Positions 13,094 through 23,990 of a DNA stretch of 64,000 nt are shown here, piece after piece; within the stretch, counting starts at the first letter, position 1, and the number at the start of each line of letters is the position of its first letter. The stretch covers positions 1,947,001 through 2,011,000 of the forward strand of contig NADL03000478.1 in NCBI GenBank assembly GCA_002205965.3, read 5' to 3'. Under the pieces are notes generated by a model that saw only the letters and a program-made list of their open reading frames with translations, was not told the origin of the DNA and made no database searches. The stretch is from Kappaphycus alvarezii (lineage: Eukaryota; Rhodophyta; Florideophyceae; Gigartinales; Solieriaceae). The translations under genes and the position numbers were made by a program.

Positions 13094-14143
13094 CTACCGA
13101 ACCAATCGAACGACTGAAACAACTGTGTACATGAGAAGGGCAAGGGCAGAGTACACGATGGCTTGGCAACGGAGCCATGTGATCCATGTCATTCGATTCC
13201 ATCGCATTGGCCTCCCTTCGAACTTGCCGTTCTTTGCGAAACCCTTGAGCAAGTCATCCTTTTGCTCGTATAGAGTGTAAATCCATTGCCTCAGTTCCTC
13301 GTCGCCACGTGGGATATCGGAGAGCGGAATGCGTCTTTGATGGACATGAATGACGCGGTCGACTTTTGAGGGAGTGAAAAACATTGCTAAAAAGGAGGGT
13401 AACAGTTCCGATTTGTCAGACTGTTGATACCCGATTGTAATATCGTAAACAGCATCTGCATGACCCCGTAATGCACGAACAGTAGAAATGAATCCCTTTG
13501 TACGGGGTTGCAACACCTGCTCCAAAACTTTGAGATCGCGTTTCTTTGCGAAATCGTGGGCGGCTTCGCGTTTCTTAAGGGTGAATCGAGTACCCTCGAG
13601 GTAATTGATAAGCCAGTACGGAGCCTTATCCCTTCGAGGGTCAGTGAGACTGGAAAAGGCTTTTGTCATGCGACGGCCGGCACTGATGGATTGCCGCTTG
13701 ATAAAAATGACAACGTCAAGAATCCAACCGGCAAAGCCATAGATGGGAAATAAAAGAAGGGAGCGTTTTGCCAGAAATTTGACATCGCCGTGCATACGAA
13801 CCTGGCGTGCTAGTGAAAACATGACGACAGTGTCTGCCCAGGAACGATGATTGGCGACGACGAGGGCGGTTTCATTGGGATGAAAAGGATCGCCGGTTAG
13901 GGTAAGAGTCATTCGGCCGAAATGCTCGAGGTGACCAATGTAAATGGAGAACCAGGTGCGGAGGACGAGAGAGCTGAGGTTGACACAAGCGCGGTGGTTG
14001 AGTTTGAGGAGACGCCATATGGAGAGGGCGGTGAAGATCGCACCATCGACCAGGAGAATGGTGACGAGGGAGATGAAAGCGGAGAAGGAGAGGGAGTAGA
14101 GAAGGCCGATAAAGTTGAAGAGCTTAGTCGGTAATCCGGACAT
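13094..14143 (-). CDS. Membrane lysophospholipid acyltransferase (AGPAT/LCLAT-like), 349 aa
   Basis: It belongs to the PlsC/LPLAT superfamily, which transfers an acyl group from acyl-CoA to a lysophospholipid in glycerolipid synthesis or remodelling, usually in the ER. I chose the ATG at 14,143 (MSGLPTKLFNF); the open frame extends 20 codons further upstream without another ATG. Residues about 12-45 are hydrophobic (one or two membrane segments). Motif I is NHRSWAD (catalytic His99 and Asp104, H-x4-D), motif II lies around GFAGWILDVVIFIKR (136-150), and motif III is YLEGTR (Glu183-Arg186, with Leu where many members have Pro). The acyltransferase C-terminal region follows. A last membrane segment lies near residues 327-345. 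Length fits the AGPAT3-5/LCLAT1 and plant LPAT2-5 group (about 350-400). The frame is intact and intronless. Exact substrate cannot be read from the sequence. Confidence 0.9.
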   Translation of the reverse strand: MSGLPTKLFNFIGLLYSLSFSAFISLVTILLVDGAIFTALSIWRLLKLNHRACVNLSSLVLRTWFSIYIGHLEHFGRMTLTLTGDPFHPNETALVVANHRSWADTVVMFSLARQVRMHGDVKFLAKRSLLLFPIYGFAGWILDVVIFIKRQSISAGRRMTKAFSSLTDPRRDKAPYWLINYLEGTRFTLKKREAAHDFAKKRDLKVLEQVLQPRTKGFISTVRALRGHADAVYDITIGYQQSDKSELLPSFLAMFFTPSKVDRVIHVHQRRIPLSDIPRGDEELRQWIYTLYEQKDDLLKGFAKNGKFEGRPMRWNRMTWITWLRCQAIVYSALALLMYTVVSVVRLVR

Positions 14144-14750
14144 TTTTGAGCAGGGGAGGAAGAGGGAAGGGAGGGTTGTGGTTTGAGGAGAATTGGTCAG
14201 CAATGGAGGGGGATTATCGGCAAGGCGGGAAGGGCGCGAGGTTGTGGCAAGAGAGAAGTGGAATGGAGCGAGTAGATCACAAGGTGAATTTGGGCAGGAA
14301 GTGAGGGAGGTGGGAATGTGACGAATGTGACGGTTTGAGACGCAGAGTGTGACATGCGCACCATTCTCGAGGATGCACTCGAGGAGGAGGCCGCCAGATG
14401 TTGGACTACACGCCGCATTGGAAACAACAGCTTGAATTGTCCCCCGTGCGGCACTAGACGAGTACTGTAGACTACTGTACTACAACAATTTTGCACGAAG
14501 ACACCTGTTCAGAGCCAATGCTCACTCTACAGTACTGTACTGTACGGTATGCCAATGCTAAACACGTGGACTACACATGCAGCGCTCATACTTACTTTCC
14601 AAGAGTTGTCCTCGCTACAATTGCTATCCCTCACATCCAATTGTAATTCAATACCGCCATCCTCCACTCACTCGCCGTGTACAACTGCAACCTATCCGTA
14701 TCATCCGAAAAGTACGTGTACTGTGCTGTACACTACCATGGGTGAGGTGC
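14144..14750. other. Upstream region of the acyltransferase with palindrome cluster
   Basis: There is no gene here. It carries GTACTGTAG/GTACTGTAC copies at 14,461-14,485 and a long merged form at 14,527-14,545, about 320-400 bases upstream of the acyltransferase ATG. It probably includes that gene's promoter. Confidence 0.5.
14527..14545. repeat. Merged GTACTGTAC palindrome upstream of acyltransferase
   Basis: The plus strand reads ctacagtactgtactgtac, with TACAGTACTGTA as a perfect palindrome and GTACTGTAC overlapping it. It belongs to the same family as 3,461-3,480. Confidence 0.6.
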
Positions 14751-14754
14751 CCGG

Positions 14755-15668
14755 GTCGTCCACGTCGGCCACGTGCAGCGACATGCGCGACAGAATAGAT
14801 TGTGCTACGAATGCGCCTCTACACATCCGAGTACGCATCACTCCGCAATGCCAGGCAACAGTCCCTCTATGAAGCGGACGGTTTCTGGGGAAGAGGAACC
14901 CAAGGAATCAAAGTCGGGGGCCTGTGTAGGGTTATCGGAGGGCGGGGGGAGTCGACGCGACAATTTTCGCTCCAGGTCCGTCACTTTGTTGCGGCCTGCA
15001 ATTGCAGCAGCACCGCCCACTTGCCTTGTAGCTCTTGTTCTGACATCGTCCTTGAGTGGACAGACTACGGTGACATCGCAGGCGTTCGGGCGGGCCACAG
15101 TGCCTTCAGGAGCTGCTGGTGGGTGAACCAGTATGTCGGCAGGTTGCAGGTCAGTGTCGGGCACGAGAAGTGGGACCTCGAGCTGGCAATCCAGGCCGGC
15201 GGCACGGGCGATACGGCCGGCGATGACGTTGCAAAGTGAGTTATGCCGGTGTTTGCGACCGAACCCAGACGGCCACAAGTCTACCGCGTGGTCGCCTAGT
15301 CTGTCCATTTGGCGTTTACAATGCTCCCAGTTCCGAGGAAGCGAGTCATCATAAACGGGCAGTCCCAAGTAGCGGCGAAGCATTATTTTCCACTGTACCG
15401 CGGATACCTCCGTGTCAGACGAGGGATGTGCGTAAAGAAAGGCAGCACCGGGGCCTTTGCGGAGCGCTAGACCGCGTATGCGTTGCCGTACATCTGCGTT
15501 CGTGTGTCGGTCCGGGTTCCGAGATCTGGCCCAGTGGTCGTCGCGCCAGTGAACCTTGGCCAGCGCCTCCTGCTGCACACGTTTGAGGGTAGGTTTGGAC
15601 GTAGCCGGATATTCATTACTGCATGAGTTATATAATGGGATACAGCGAGAAGGTGGTGGTAAAGTCAT
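14755..15668 (-). mobile_element. 5'-truncated LINE copy, zinc knuckle plus endonuclease (copy B)
   Basis: This is the best-preserved copy: one minus-strand frame of 276 codons (15,668-14,838). In order: KRVQQEALAKVHWRDDHW, RQRIRGLALRKGPGAAFL, LGLPVYDDSLP, a zinc-knuckle-like WEHCKRQMDRLGDHAVDL, RKHRHN, then ARAAGLDCQLEVPLLVP, DLQPADILVHPP and CDVTVVCPL (PD-(D/E)XK-type endonuclease core), and SLGSSSPE near the end. This order (LGLP-YDDS, C-x2-C, GDHAV, RHN, PADIL, DVTV) is the standard C-terminus of LINE-type reverse-transcriptase proteins with a restriction-like endonuclease. No reverse-transcriptase domain is left upstream. The 3' end lies near the cacgtgcagcgacatg motif. Unlike copies A and C it keeps one long frame, so it may be the youngest. 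Confidence 0.8.
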
Positions 15669-15669
15669 C

Positions 15670-16074
15670 TAGGTACCTTAGGTGGCGCCCAGCATTAGCA
15701 AGTTTCGGGTAGCCGTAGGATCCAGTGGGACTCTGCTCAAGGAGGGGAGAGTTGACCAAGGTAGTTTTGTTCGGAATTGCTCCCGCCAAGTCTGGAATCT
15801 AGACAGCCCTCTTCTAGTTTGATTTGACTGCATGACAGGCTTTCAGGACTGGGTAGGTCGGTTACAGGGGGCATAGATGAGTGCCGCGATAATGACGAGA
15901 GCTGAATTCCAAACCGCGAGTTTGTAGCATGACAGCATTTGCAATCGCATTTTCTGTTGTCATTATCTAGTATGGTGAGTATGACGGGGTAAATTGGGTT
16001 TACTTGAATGAAATCTTTACTCTTTACTTATCTTAAGTTTACACCGACTGACCGACTATTCAGTTAAGAGCTTA
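15670..16074. other. No recognised feature
   Basis: This spacer lies between LINE copies B and C. I see no coding or repeat signal. Confidence 0.4.
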
Positions 16075-16670
16075 CTGGATGGACCACATCGGTCACGTGC
16101 AGTGGGGCCCCCGATATGATGGCCATAGCCACCGACGACAAAGTGCAACTGATACGCTGGTAGATGCGTGTGCGAATCGTAGCGTCCGAGGTGTGGCATT
16201 CCTGGCTACACGTGGCACAAACTCTTCGATAAATGATGCGGTATCCGGAGAAGGGGCACTGAGGGAATCGAAAACCAGAGGCTGGAATCGGAAACCTGGG
16301 TCGCGGGCGGGCAGAGAGGGGGACCAGGCGCCTTGCCAGCTTGTGCTGGAGGTCCTGGAGCTTGCGATGGTGCATGAGGACGGCAGCCCCACCGGCGACT
16401 TGCGTCGCTTTGGTGATGGAGGTCTGCTTGAACGGTGACGTGATGGCGACGTCACATGCAATGGGTGGGTCATGTAGGGCAGCTTCCGTGTCACGGGGGG
16501 ATGCACGAGGAGAATGTCAGCGGGCCTGTAGTCCGTCCTGGGGAGGAGATTCTCAGCTTCGAACTCGTAGTCAAGGCCGGCGGCGCGGAACACGTGCCAC
16601 GCGAACACATTCCGAACGGAGTTGTGGCGGTGAATGCGCCCAATCTCTGAGACGCAGCGGTCGGTACTAT
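16075..16670 (-). mobile_element. 5'-truncated LINE copy (copy C)
   Basis: It has the same C-terminal endonuclease region in two minus-strand frames. One frame gives VFRAAGLDYEFEAENLLPRT and YRPADILLVHPP; the other gives RKLQDLQHKLARRL, FDSLSAPSPDTASFIEEFVP and the extreme C-terminus QRISCTLSSVAMAIISGAPL. It begins at the RHN segment, so it is shorter than copy B. The 3' end carries cacgtgcagtggggc at 16,095-16,109. Confidence 0.7.
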
Positions 16671-17155
16671 ACTTAATTCTCCTGCTACGATCAATCGCAG
16701 ACTAGAACTACTGTAAGTAGGGTAAAATGTTGTACAGTGTATACTGTACGAAAGGTCTCGGCCAATCACAGGCCACGACAGATCTTACTTGTCAGATCCA
16801 ATGATTTTTGTCCTAAACAGCCAAGTGGCAATACTTCTGTACTGTGCTCCCGGTAATACAGTGGCTATCGTCTCTGTATCTCCTATTCTAAAGCTATCGA
16901 ACGGCTGTATAAGCCGTCACTGTCCGATCGGGGCGTGAGGAGAGAGAGAGTTTTTGGGGATTCAGAGAGAAGTATCGACCGTTCTAGTGACTCCTACTAA
17001 ACAAGCAAATACGGGACTGCAATTGCATCCCGGGGGACCTTTGTACCAGTTCACTGTGCCTTCCTTCCTCGCTCCCCCTCGCTGACACCGCGCATTCTAC
17101 ATAACCACTTACTGTACAGTACATACCCTCAGAACCGAGGTTCTCTGGAATAGGA
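16671..17155. other. Intergenic spacer with palindrome copies
   Basis: It holds tgtacagtgtatactgtac near 16,730 and tactgtacagtac near 17,110, and a short gagagagag run. There is no coding signal. Confidence 0.4.
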
Positions 17156-17309
17156 ACCAGTGCACACGTGTGTGTACGTGTGAAGATCTGAGGTAAGCAG
17201 CGAGCATGTGGGGATGAGCTGTTACAGGGCCGAGCGTACCGATGTGCGTATTTAGGCGCGCACATGTTGTTCCGGCAAGTCGAGCGCTTTCCCTCATGTC
17301 TATTTCTTT
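17156..17309 (+). repeat. Left direct terminal repeat of the DIRS-like fossil
   Basis: It begins accagtgcacacgtgtgt and ends ctcatgtctatttctt. It matches 21,565-21,717 in the same orientation over its whole length. Confidence 0.8.
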
Positions 17310-20300
17310 GTCAGAAATCCCCCCACTACGAGTCAGAGCGGCGCCATCTTCTATCAAGCACATCACAGGGTGCTTCGGAGCATGACTTGCAGTAACATCA
17401 ACCAGGGCGACGGTATCACTAGGTCGAGTTCTGCGGGCGGAATCGGAGACAGTTTCGCGCGTGTGCGTGCGGCATGGTCGACACTCCAGCCCGGACGCAC
17501 GGACTTAGGCAAGGTGGTGACGGAGCTCAACGCTTCGAGGTTGGTTTAGTAAGGAAGCATGTTCCAGCGAGGTTCGTATGTGCCTATAACGCACATGAAG
17601 TATTTCAAGCCTCCAGTGGACGCTTTACTTTCCGAATTTTGAGCCAAAGATCGACGGTCCGCGAAAGAATGGGAGTATGTGAATGCGGCGGAAGTTTGGG
17701 CAGATGTGACGGTGATGGCATTAGAAGTGGCGAAAATGGAGGCGGTTTCGGCCGAAGAGATGGGTCGCTTCTTGGTGCTGGATGAGATGTTCAGCAAAGC
17801 AACGCTGGAGGTATTGAGTATGCGGGCGCAGTACTTTCGGGATATCACTGAATAAAGATTGGAGACATGGCGTCAGATGGCGTTTTTTGTAGAGCAAGGG
17901 CACGATGCTGTCTTCTCGGAGTCGAGAAGAGACGTTTACATCTAAGATGGAAGTTGAGGCCGCGAAGCATCTGGTCAAGCTTCGCCTTGGGAGGGCATCT
18001 GCGCACAAGGGTGGCGGCGCCGGCAGGACCGGTACCGAGGATCAGTGATAGGGGATGGGATGGCGGATGCCGTTCGAGCTCAGAAACAGGAGTTCATATG
18101 GCGGGGACGGCGCGGAGAGCGAGCGCTTGGCGCTCAATCTTGGGAGCGTCCGAGTTTGTGGAGCGGGCGGTGCGGTATGGGGTGCGAGACCTGCCAACTA
18201 TGCCTTTCACGAGTGGTATTGTGATGGGGGAAGTACGGCAGGGAGAGGGGTACAAACAGTTTGCGAGCAAGGAGCTCGGAAAGATGGTGCGGTTGCGACC
18301 GGTCGAACGATCTGAGGAGGGAACGGCAAAGAGTTTGGTGAGGGGTGGTGTGATGGTCTCGTCGTCGTTCGTGACATGGCAAGGGGAGGGACGGGAACGA
18401 AAGGGGAAGTTTGTGATAAATCTGAAGCGTCAAAAAAAATTGCCCGAAAGGGAGGGTGAGGATGGAGATGATTCAGTCGTTTGCGACGCAGGTAGAGCAA
18501 GGGGACGTGTTGATATCCTGGGACTTCAAGGAGGGTATCTTCACTTCTTCCGCAACTCGAACATGCGTAAATACTTCCTTTTTCGCTACGCGGGGGAGTA
18601 CTTTCTGTGTGTAGCCCTTCCGTTTGGGTGGGGGCGATCCAGGGCGTGGTTCGTGAAGTTGTTTCGCCCGCTGGTCCGCTACATCTGGGAGGATTTGGGG
18701 TATCGCGTGTTGCCATATATCGACGGTTTCCTGTTGGCACCGTCACATGTAGGAAGGGCGGCGACGGAGGAGGACTGTTGGGCTGCGAGGAAGAAGCTGG
18801 AGTGGGTGTTCGGGGAGTTGAGGCTGGCAAGGCATCCGGAGAAAGGGGACTGGGTAGATAGTCGGCAAATCGACCACCTAGGGGTTCATATCGACACGGA
18901 GAGGATGCGAGTGTTCGTGACGGATGGGAACGTGCGGCGGGTGAGAAGGATGGCGATGAAGATGTTGGCGGTGGCGCAAAGAAACCGGGGCTGGCGCCGG
19001 TGGACTACATGCGCCGGTTCTGTGGAGTGCGCGTGTCGCTTGGATTGGCGCTGTCGTTAGCTCGCTTCTACACTCGTTCCCTCTACTTCAAAGAGGAGAA
19101 GAAGGAAGGTTGTGGCTGGTTTGAGTGTGGCACTGGCCGGAAACGAAGCCGGGAACCAGAGCGCCGTCACAAAAGGCCGGAGCCAATGCACCCAACCTGC
19201 CCAAGGATCGTGTGGACAGGGTGCGGCTGTGTCGGCAGAGTTTGAGGGATCTCGCGTACTGGCGTTCGTTGACTCGCGGAGAGGGGAGGGACCTCGTGCG
19301 GCTACCGCCAGACCTGACGATGCACAGTGATGCAGCAGACGTCGAGTATGGTGGGGCACTGGGGTTAGACGAGCGAGGAAGGTCGTTGGGTTTGTGGGAG
19401 GGGCGCGGGCTGTGGGGCGCGAGCGATCGTGCGTAATCGATTACTTTGAGGAATTTACGCGCGGTAAAGTTGTTGCTTCATCGGCACTTGGCGGTCTACG
19501 TGTCGGACCCGGGGGTGAAGAGGGTATTGCTATACGAGGACAATCAGGCGGTAGTGTACGTGCTCATCGCGATGGTTTCAGCTTCGATGGAGATGATGGA
19601 AGAACTACGCTGGTCGGAGGTGCTTCTCCGGGTGCTTGGGGTTCGATTAGAAGCGCGATAGATACCCTCTGCAGTGAACCGGTTTGCCGACGCATTGAGC
19701 CGGACGTGGGATCCGGGGATATCACGTCGACGGGGGGGGTATTGCGGTCGGTGCAGGAGGAGTACGGGTTAGACAGGGTGGCCTTTGGGGTGCGACTTTT
19801 GGGGAGACTTTGGTTGCGCGGGTGAAGTACCTAGAAACCCAGATGTAGCAGTACTGGGGCGACGGGGTGGAACGATTGTAAAACCCGCCAGCGGATATGA
19901 TTCTATTAGTGGTGCGCAAATTGGAGGCCGAGCAATGGAAAGGGATGCTATAGGCGCCGAGATAGCCGGGACAGCCATGCTTCGCGCGCTTGCGCCGCTT
20001 GGCGTCCAAGATGATGGAGCTGGAAGCGGGCGGCGAAAAACTGTGGGACGGACGTGAGCGCAAGGCAAGGGGGTTGGGGATGGTCGTAGCCGTGATGGAC
20101 TGAAGGAGGTGTGGATGGAAGGGCTGAGGTCGATGGTGATGAGTCGGACAACGGAGGGGACTGGAGGAACTATAACGGAAAACGGGGCCAAGTCTGCGTC
20201 GTTGCTGGCGGACTATGGGTGGAGCGCGGACACGTGGGGGAACAGGACGAGCCAGCTGCGCAAATGAATCACTTTCTGTAGATGATGAAGGACGAGAACC

Positions 20301-21564
20301 ATTGCCGACTGAGGAAGGGGATGTGCTTGCATATACTGGATACCTGTCGAAGAAAGGGAAGTAGGGCCCAAGATCGGCTCCACAATATGTGACAGTGGTG
20401 TCACAGTATCATGAGGACGCAGGCTACAAATCCCCTACCAAGGCGCGACATGTCGCGAAGTGCCTGAAAGCCTACCGGATGAAAGTGGATTGGGAGTCGG
20501 AGCAAGATGACTTGGTACAACTGGGGTTGACGGCGGCGCACATGCGCAGGATCCTAGACCTAGGATTGAGGTAGAGGGCGAGAGCGGCAGTTAGAGCGTG
20601 TGCAGCAGTTTTGTTTGCCTATATATTTCAGCTTCGATCTGTGTCAGTGGCGCATGTGGTAGTAAGGGACGTGACAGTGGTCGAAAAAGGGGTTGTGAGA
20701 GTGCGGATTGAGCGGCATAAGGTGAAGTTTTTGGCTCGGCCTCTATTGTTGGTCTATGCGATGTAAACAACGGAAGGGCGTGTACCATTTCTTTCAGAAG
20801 TGGGAGAGGATTCGACCGAGGATTGCTGGGTACTTTTTTCTGACTACGCAGCCAACGCTGGGATCCGCGAATTTTGGCGAGGCGCTGTAGTTGGTATTGG
20901 GAAAGTTTGGAATTAAAGCGCCGCATGGGTGTTCTTATTGTGGTCGTACTGCGTTGTTCGCGGACAGGCCTTCGACCGACCTGTTGTCTCGGTGAGCACG
21001 CTTTCCATCGACGGAACAACGCGGGCGAGACGGTTCAACGTACAACACACGACGACGACGAGAAGAGTGTGAGCGCTCCAACTTGCCACGCTCGCCGTCG
21101 GTATTTATTGGAGGCATCGACGCTCAGAGCGACGAGCACTGTAGGGCGTAAAAATAATGGTAAAAGACTAAACCTAAAAAACAAGACGTTTGAATTAACA
21201 GTGCTCTCCTCCCGTCGATTCACAATTATGGGTCACATAGCATGCGGATTGGGGCGTTTAACGAGCTGGTGAACCTCAACTACTCCCATTCTTTCATCAT
21301 GCACCGCTTGAACTGCCTTGAGCCGGCTTTTTAGGGAACTTTTAGAGGTATTATTGGGCAACCTGTAGGATATTCCGGGCCATAACCGACCATATTTTTA
21401 AAATATTAAATTACCCCACATTTTCTCCCGCTTGAACTAGGGCGTTCGGAGGGCATGTTACATGTCTACCACGATAGCCACATTGTGCGTGCGCAAGACT
21501 CAGAGTATTTTTCGCGCATCTGCAGTCGGCTTCTGGCGCACCTCGGTCTTAGTTCGGTCTTCGT

Positions 21565-21717
21565 ACCAGTGTACACGTGTGTATACGTGTGAAGAACTGA
21601 GGGGAGCAGCCATCATGTGAGGATGAGCTGTCACAGGGCCGAGCGTTCCGGCGAGCGTATATAGGGGCGCGCATATTGTGTCGGCAAGTCGATCGCTTTC
21701 GCTCATGTCTATTTCTT
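21565..21717 (+). repeat. Right direct terminal repeat of the DIRS-like fossil
   Basis: It begins accagtgtacacgtgtgt and ends ctcatgtctatttctt. It is the partner of 17,156-17,309. Both copies share gatgagctg, acagggccgagcg and cggcaagtcga. Confidence 0.8.
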
Positions 21718-21929
21718 CATCCCAGCCCATCCCACCCGTGTAGTTATCATGTCTGTTTCTTGGTTATTTGTAATTTTCTGCATTCAGCTATATAAGTACG
21801 CAGTAGGCGGATATCTATGCTTGTAAGTAAACCAATGATTGATCTTCACTGTATACACAGGGCACTGGAGACGCACGGAAAGGTTCGGGGCGTTTTGATG
21901 CAAAGGCACGCTGCAGCAGCCGTCATGTC

Positions 21930-22095
21930 CAATGCGGCCTGCTTGATGGCTGGCCTGAAGGTAGCATTTTAGGGAGCGTAGTTCTTTCGCCATTACTGTG
22001 TCGGTATATCCTTTTTGAGTCGATTGTGGTTGTCTGGAAAACCATGGATAGATTGGATATGTCTTCCAAGAGTAAAACACCCAAACGTTACCTCC
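21930..22095 (+). repeat. Dispersed repeat, copy 1 (about 165 bp)
   Basis: It begins caatgcggcctgcttgatgg and contains ttactgtgtcgg, agtcgattg and tcttccaag. It matches 61,482-61,650 at roughly three-quarters identity by eye, in the same orientation. It lies between the DIRS-like fossil and the LINE at 22.2 kb. No coding sense is seen; it could be a SINE, a MITE, or part of a larger family. Confidence 0.75.
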
Positions 22096-22229
22096 CTTCA
22101 AACCACGTGGCAGGATATACAATACAAGTAATGGATGGATGGTAGATCTTTACAAGTTAAAGTGCACGAAAGTGCGCGGAGAGTACAGAGATAAACTGCG
22201 CAGGCAGGCGGCGGGTGTCAACCTGACGC

Positions 22230-23990
22230 GCCTGCGTCAGTAGGAGCCCAAACACAAAGCCGGTAACGAAGTCGCAAAGTTCCGGCTGAGGGGAGGAACC
22301 AAGACGGGAAGCACCAAAGGAAGCGGGGCGGCGGAAGAAAATCTGGGCCTAGTTGCCCAAGACGTCATGTATATCAAACCCGACGTGGGAGAGGAGGATA
22401 TCATTTTGGTCACAGTAATCGCCGTAATGACGATGTTTCTCGCGCTCTGCGAGTGTCGCAGTATCGCCTGAGGTGACTGTACTTGGCAAGATGTGGCCGC
22501 GACCAGAATGATGGGCAAAGATAATGTCGGCGGCGATATGACTTGTCTGAAGACCATACGCATCCGGAATGTAGATGTCCACCGATAATGAAGGGGACTC
22601 TGAATGAATAGAGGAATGGGGATTACGGAAGGGAAGCGAATGTTCGACGAGGGCGGCAATGCCACTTCCTTGCAGAAGCGGGCTAGAAGGTTGCGAAGCA
22701 AGTCTTGTCGGTGAGTCATACCGTCCTCGTACTTGCAGATCAAAGAATGTTGGCCGCTTGGATCCAAGACGGGCGCGATGTCGACAGAGCGCGGGTATCA
22801 AACGGTGCAGCGAGTACACCCAGGGAATAGTTTGATACCAAGACGGATAGCCAGGGCGACCTTCTACGTAGGAGAGGACATGTACTTACCGCGGTGAGGG
22901 TGAGGGAGCAAAGAGAAAACAGAAGCGGAGGACGTGCATATGGAGAGGGTCCGTGATCGGTCGTGTGCTTCTGCGGACAAGAATAAGTTGTCAGAATTGA
23001 GAAGCATGAGCTCCGCTGAAAGGCTCCAGTCTGGGTTCAGTGGTGATCCCAGTCTGCAGCCTTTCAGCGTGGACGGGCGAAGAACAACGCACGAGAAGGG
23101 CATTAATCGTTAGCGACGAAGAAAGCTGCGGATGGCGGGAAGATAGGAGCGAGAGAGCAGACGGGGGCACTTCTTCCAAGTGGCGCTTGTAGGGAAGGAC
23201 GTTTGGTGGAGACCGAGATTGCCAATTAAAAAAGGAAGAGAGGCCTAGAGCCAGGCCCGATCCGGGCAGCGCAATTGCAATTGACAGAACGTTTCCCTCT
23301 TATTCTGATCGAAGCTGGCGGCGATTATCTCAGATTGAGTGGTGGAAAGCGTATGTAGCAAGTGCTTGACTTTGGAGGTGTTCGCGCAGAAGCAGTGAAG
23401 GTGGAAAGCGAATTGAGCATCGTGCAAAGCTTGGAGAGATTGGAAGATGTGGACGGCGGTTTGGTGGCATGTGTAGAACTCGGAAATAAAAGTGTCCGAA
23501 CCAATTGGAGATCACAGCAAAATAAAACCGGGGAGGGTACAAAAGAGGCAGGGAGGCGAGAAGGCAGTATGGGAACGGGGGAAAGCATAAACATGGGTTT
23601 TCAAAAGGTTCAGCTGGAACCTACGTGAACCCCCTTCGAGCCGAGTAAAATGGATGACCGCAGCGGCTTGAACAAAGAAGGAAATTTTTACCGTCATCGG
23701 CAAACCAAGCAATCAGAACCGGTGAGGACTTCTCCTTTAACAAGAGCAAGAGAGGATGAATAGCACGAGCAAAGAGAAGGGCCGACGGGATCACGTCGCC
23801 GAGTGCCCTCGGGACTCCTGTAGTAGGTGCCGAAAGCAAGCTCGTAGAGCCACTGCAACAAAAGTGCACCCAAAGTGCAAGATCTAGGACACAGGTCTGT
23901 ACCGCTTCAATAATGTGTAGACGTGAAATGCGATTCAAGGAGTTGTAGGTGTTAATCTGGACAACCACGTTGTCGTGAAACTCGGGCGCT
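22230..23990 (-). mobile_element. LINE remnant with reverse transcriptase and C-terminal endonuclease
   Basis: This is a second, distinct LINE. On the minus strand, from about 23,968, one frame reads QINTYNSLNRISRLHIIEAV, PRALGDVIPSALLFARAIHP and LIAWFADDGK. These are the D-x-NSL, GV-x-QGD-x-LGP-LLFA and [FY]-ADD regions of a reverse-transcriptase palm. FVQAAAVI and RFQLNLLKT follow in another frame (23,712-23,512). Nearer the 3' end (22,819-22,237) come QHSLICKYEDGMTHRQDLLR, LPFRNPHSS, DIYIPDAYG, AADIIFAHH, then AEREKHRHYGDYC. This is the usual H-x-C-K, THRHD, D-x-YIP ... D ending of endonuclease-bearing LINE proteins. The reading spans several frames with several breaks. It is 5'-truncated near 23,990. 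No fingers/thumb N-terminal region is seen. Confidence 0.75.

Larger units (their letters stand above)
17156..21722 (+). mobile_element. DIRS-like tyrosine-recombinase retrotransposon fossil
   Basis: A gag-like helical region lies at about 17,690-17,860 and a DIRS-type reverse transcriptase at about 18,080-18,900, with segments such as WRSILGASEFVERAVRYGV, ALPFGW and RVLPYIDGF. An RNase H-like region follows at about 19,290-19,720 (MHSDAADVEYGGAL, LLYEDNQAVVYVL, RFADALSRTWDPG). A tyrosine-recombinase-like region lies at about 20,390-20,770 (FQLRSVSVAHVVVRDV). RT-RNase H followed by a tyrosine recombinase, with no DDE integrase, is the DIRS order. Direct terminal repeats of about 154 bases flank it and differ at roughly one site in six by eye, so it is old. 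It is broken, with about six to ten interruptions. GC-rich third positions set it apart from the flanking DNA. Confidence 0.75.

Noticed and set aside
13922-14134. Plus-strand acidic frame within the acyltransferase
   Set aside because: It is antisense to the conserved acyltransferase frame, which has full family motifs.
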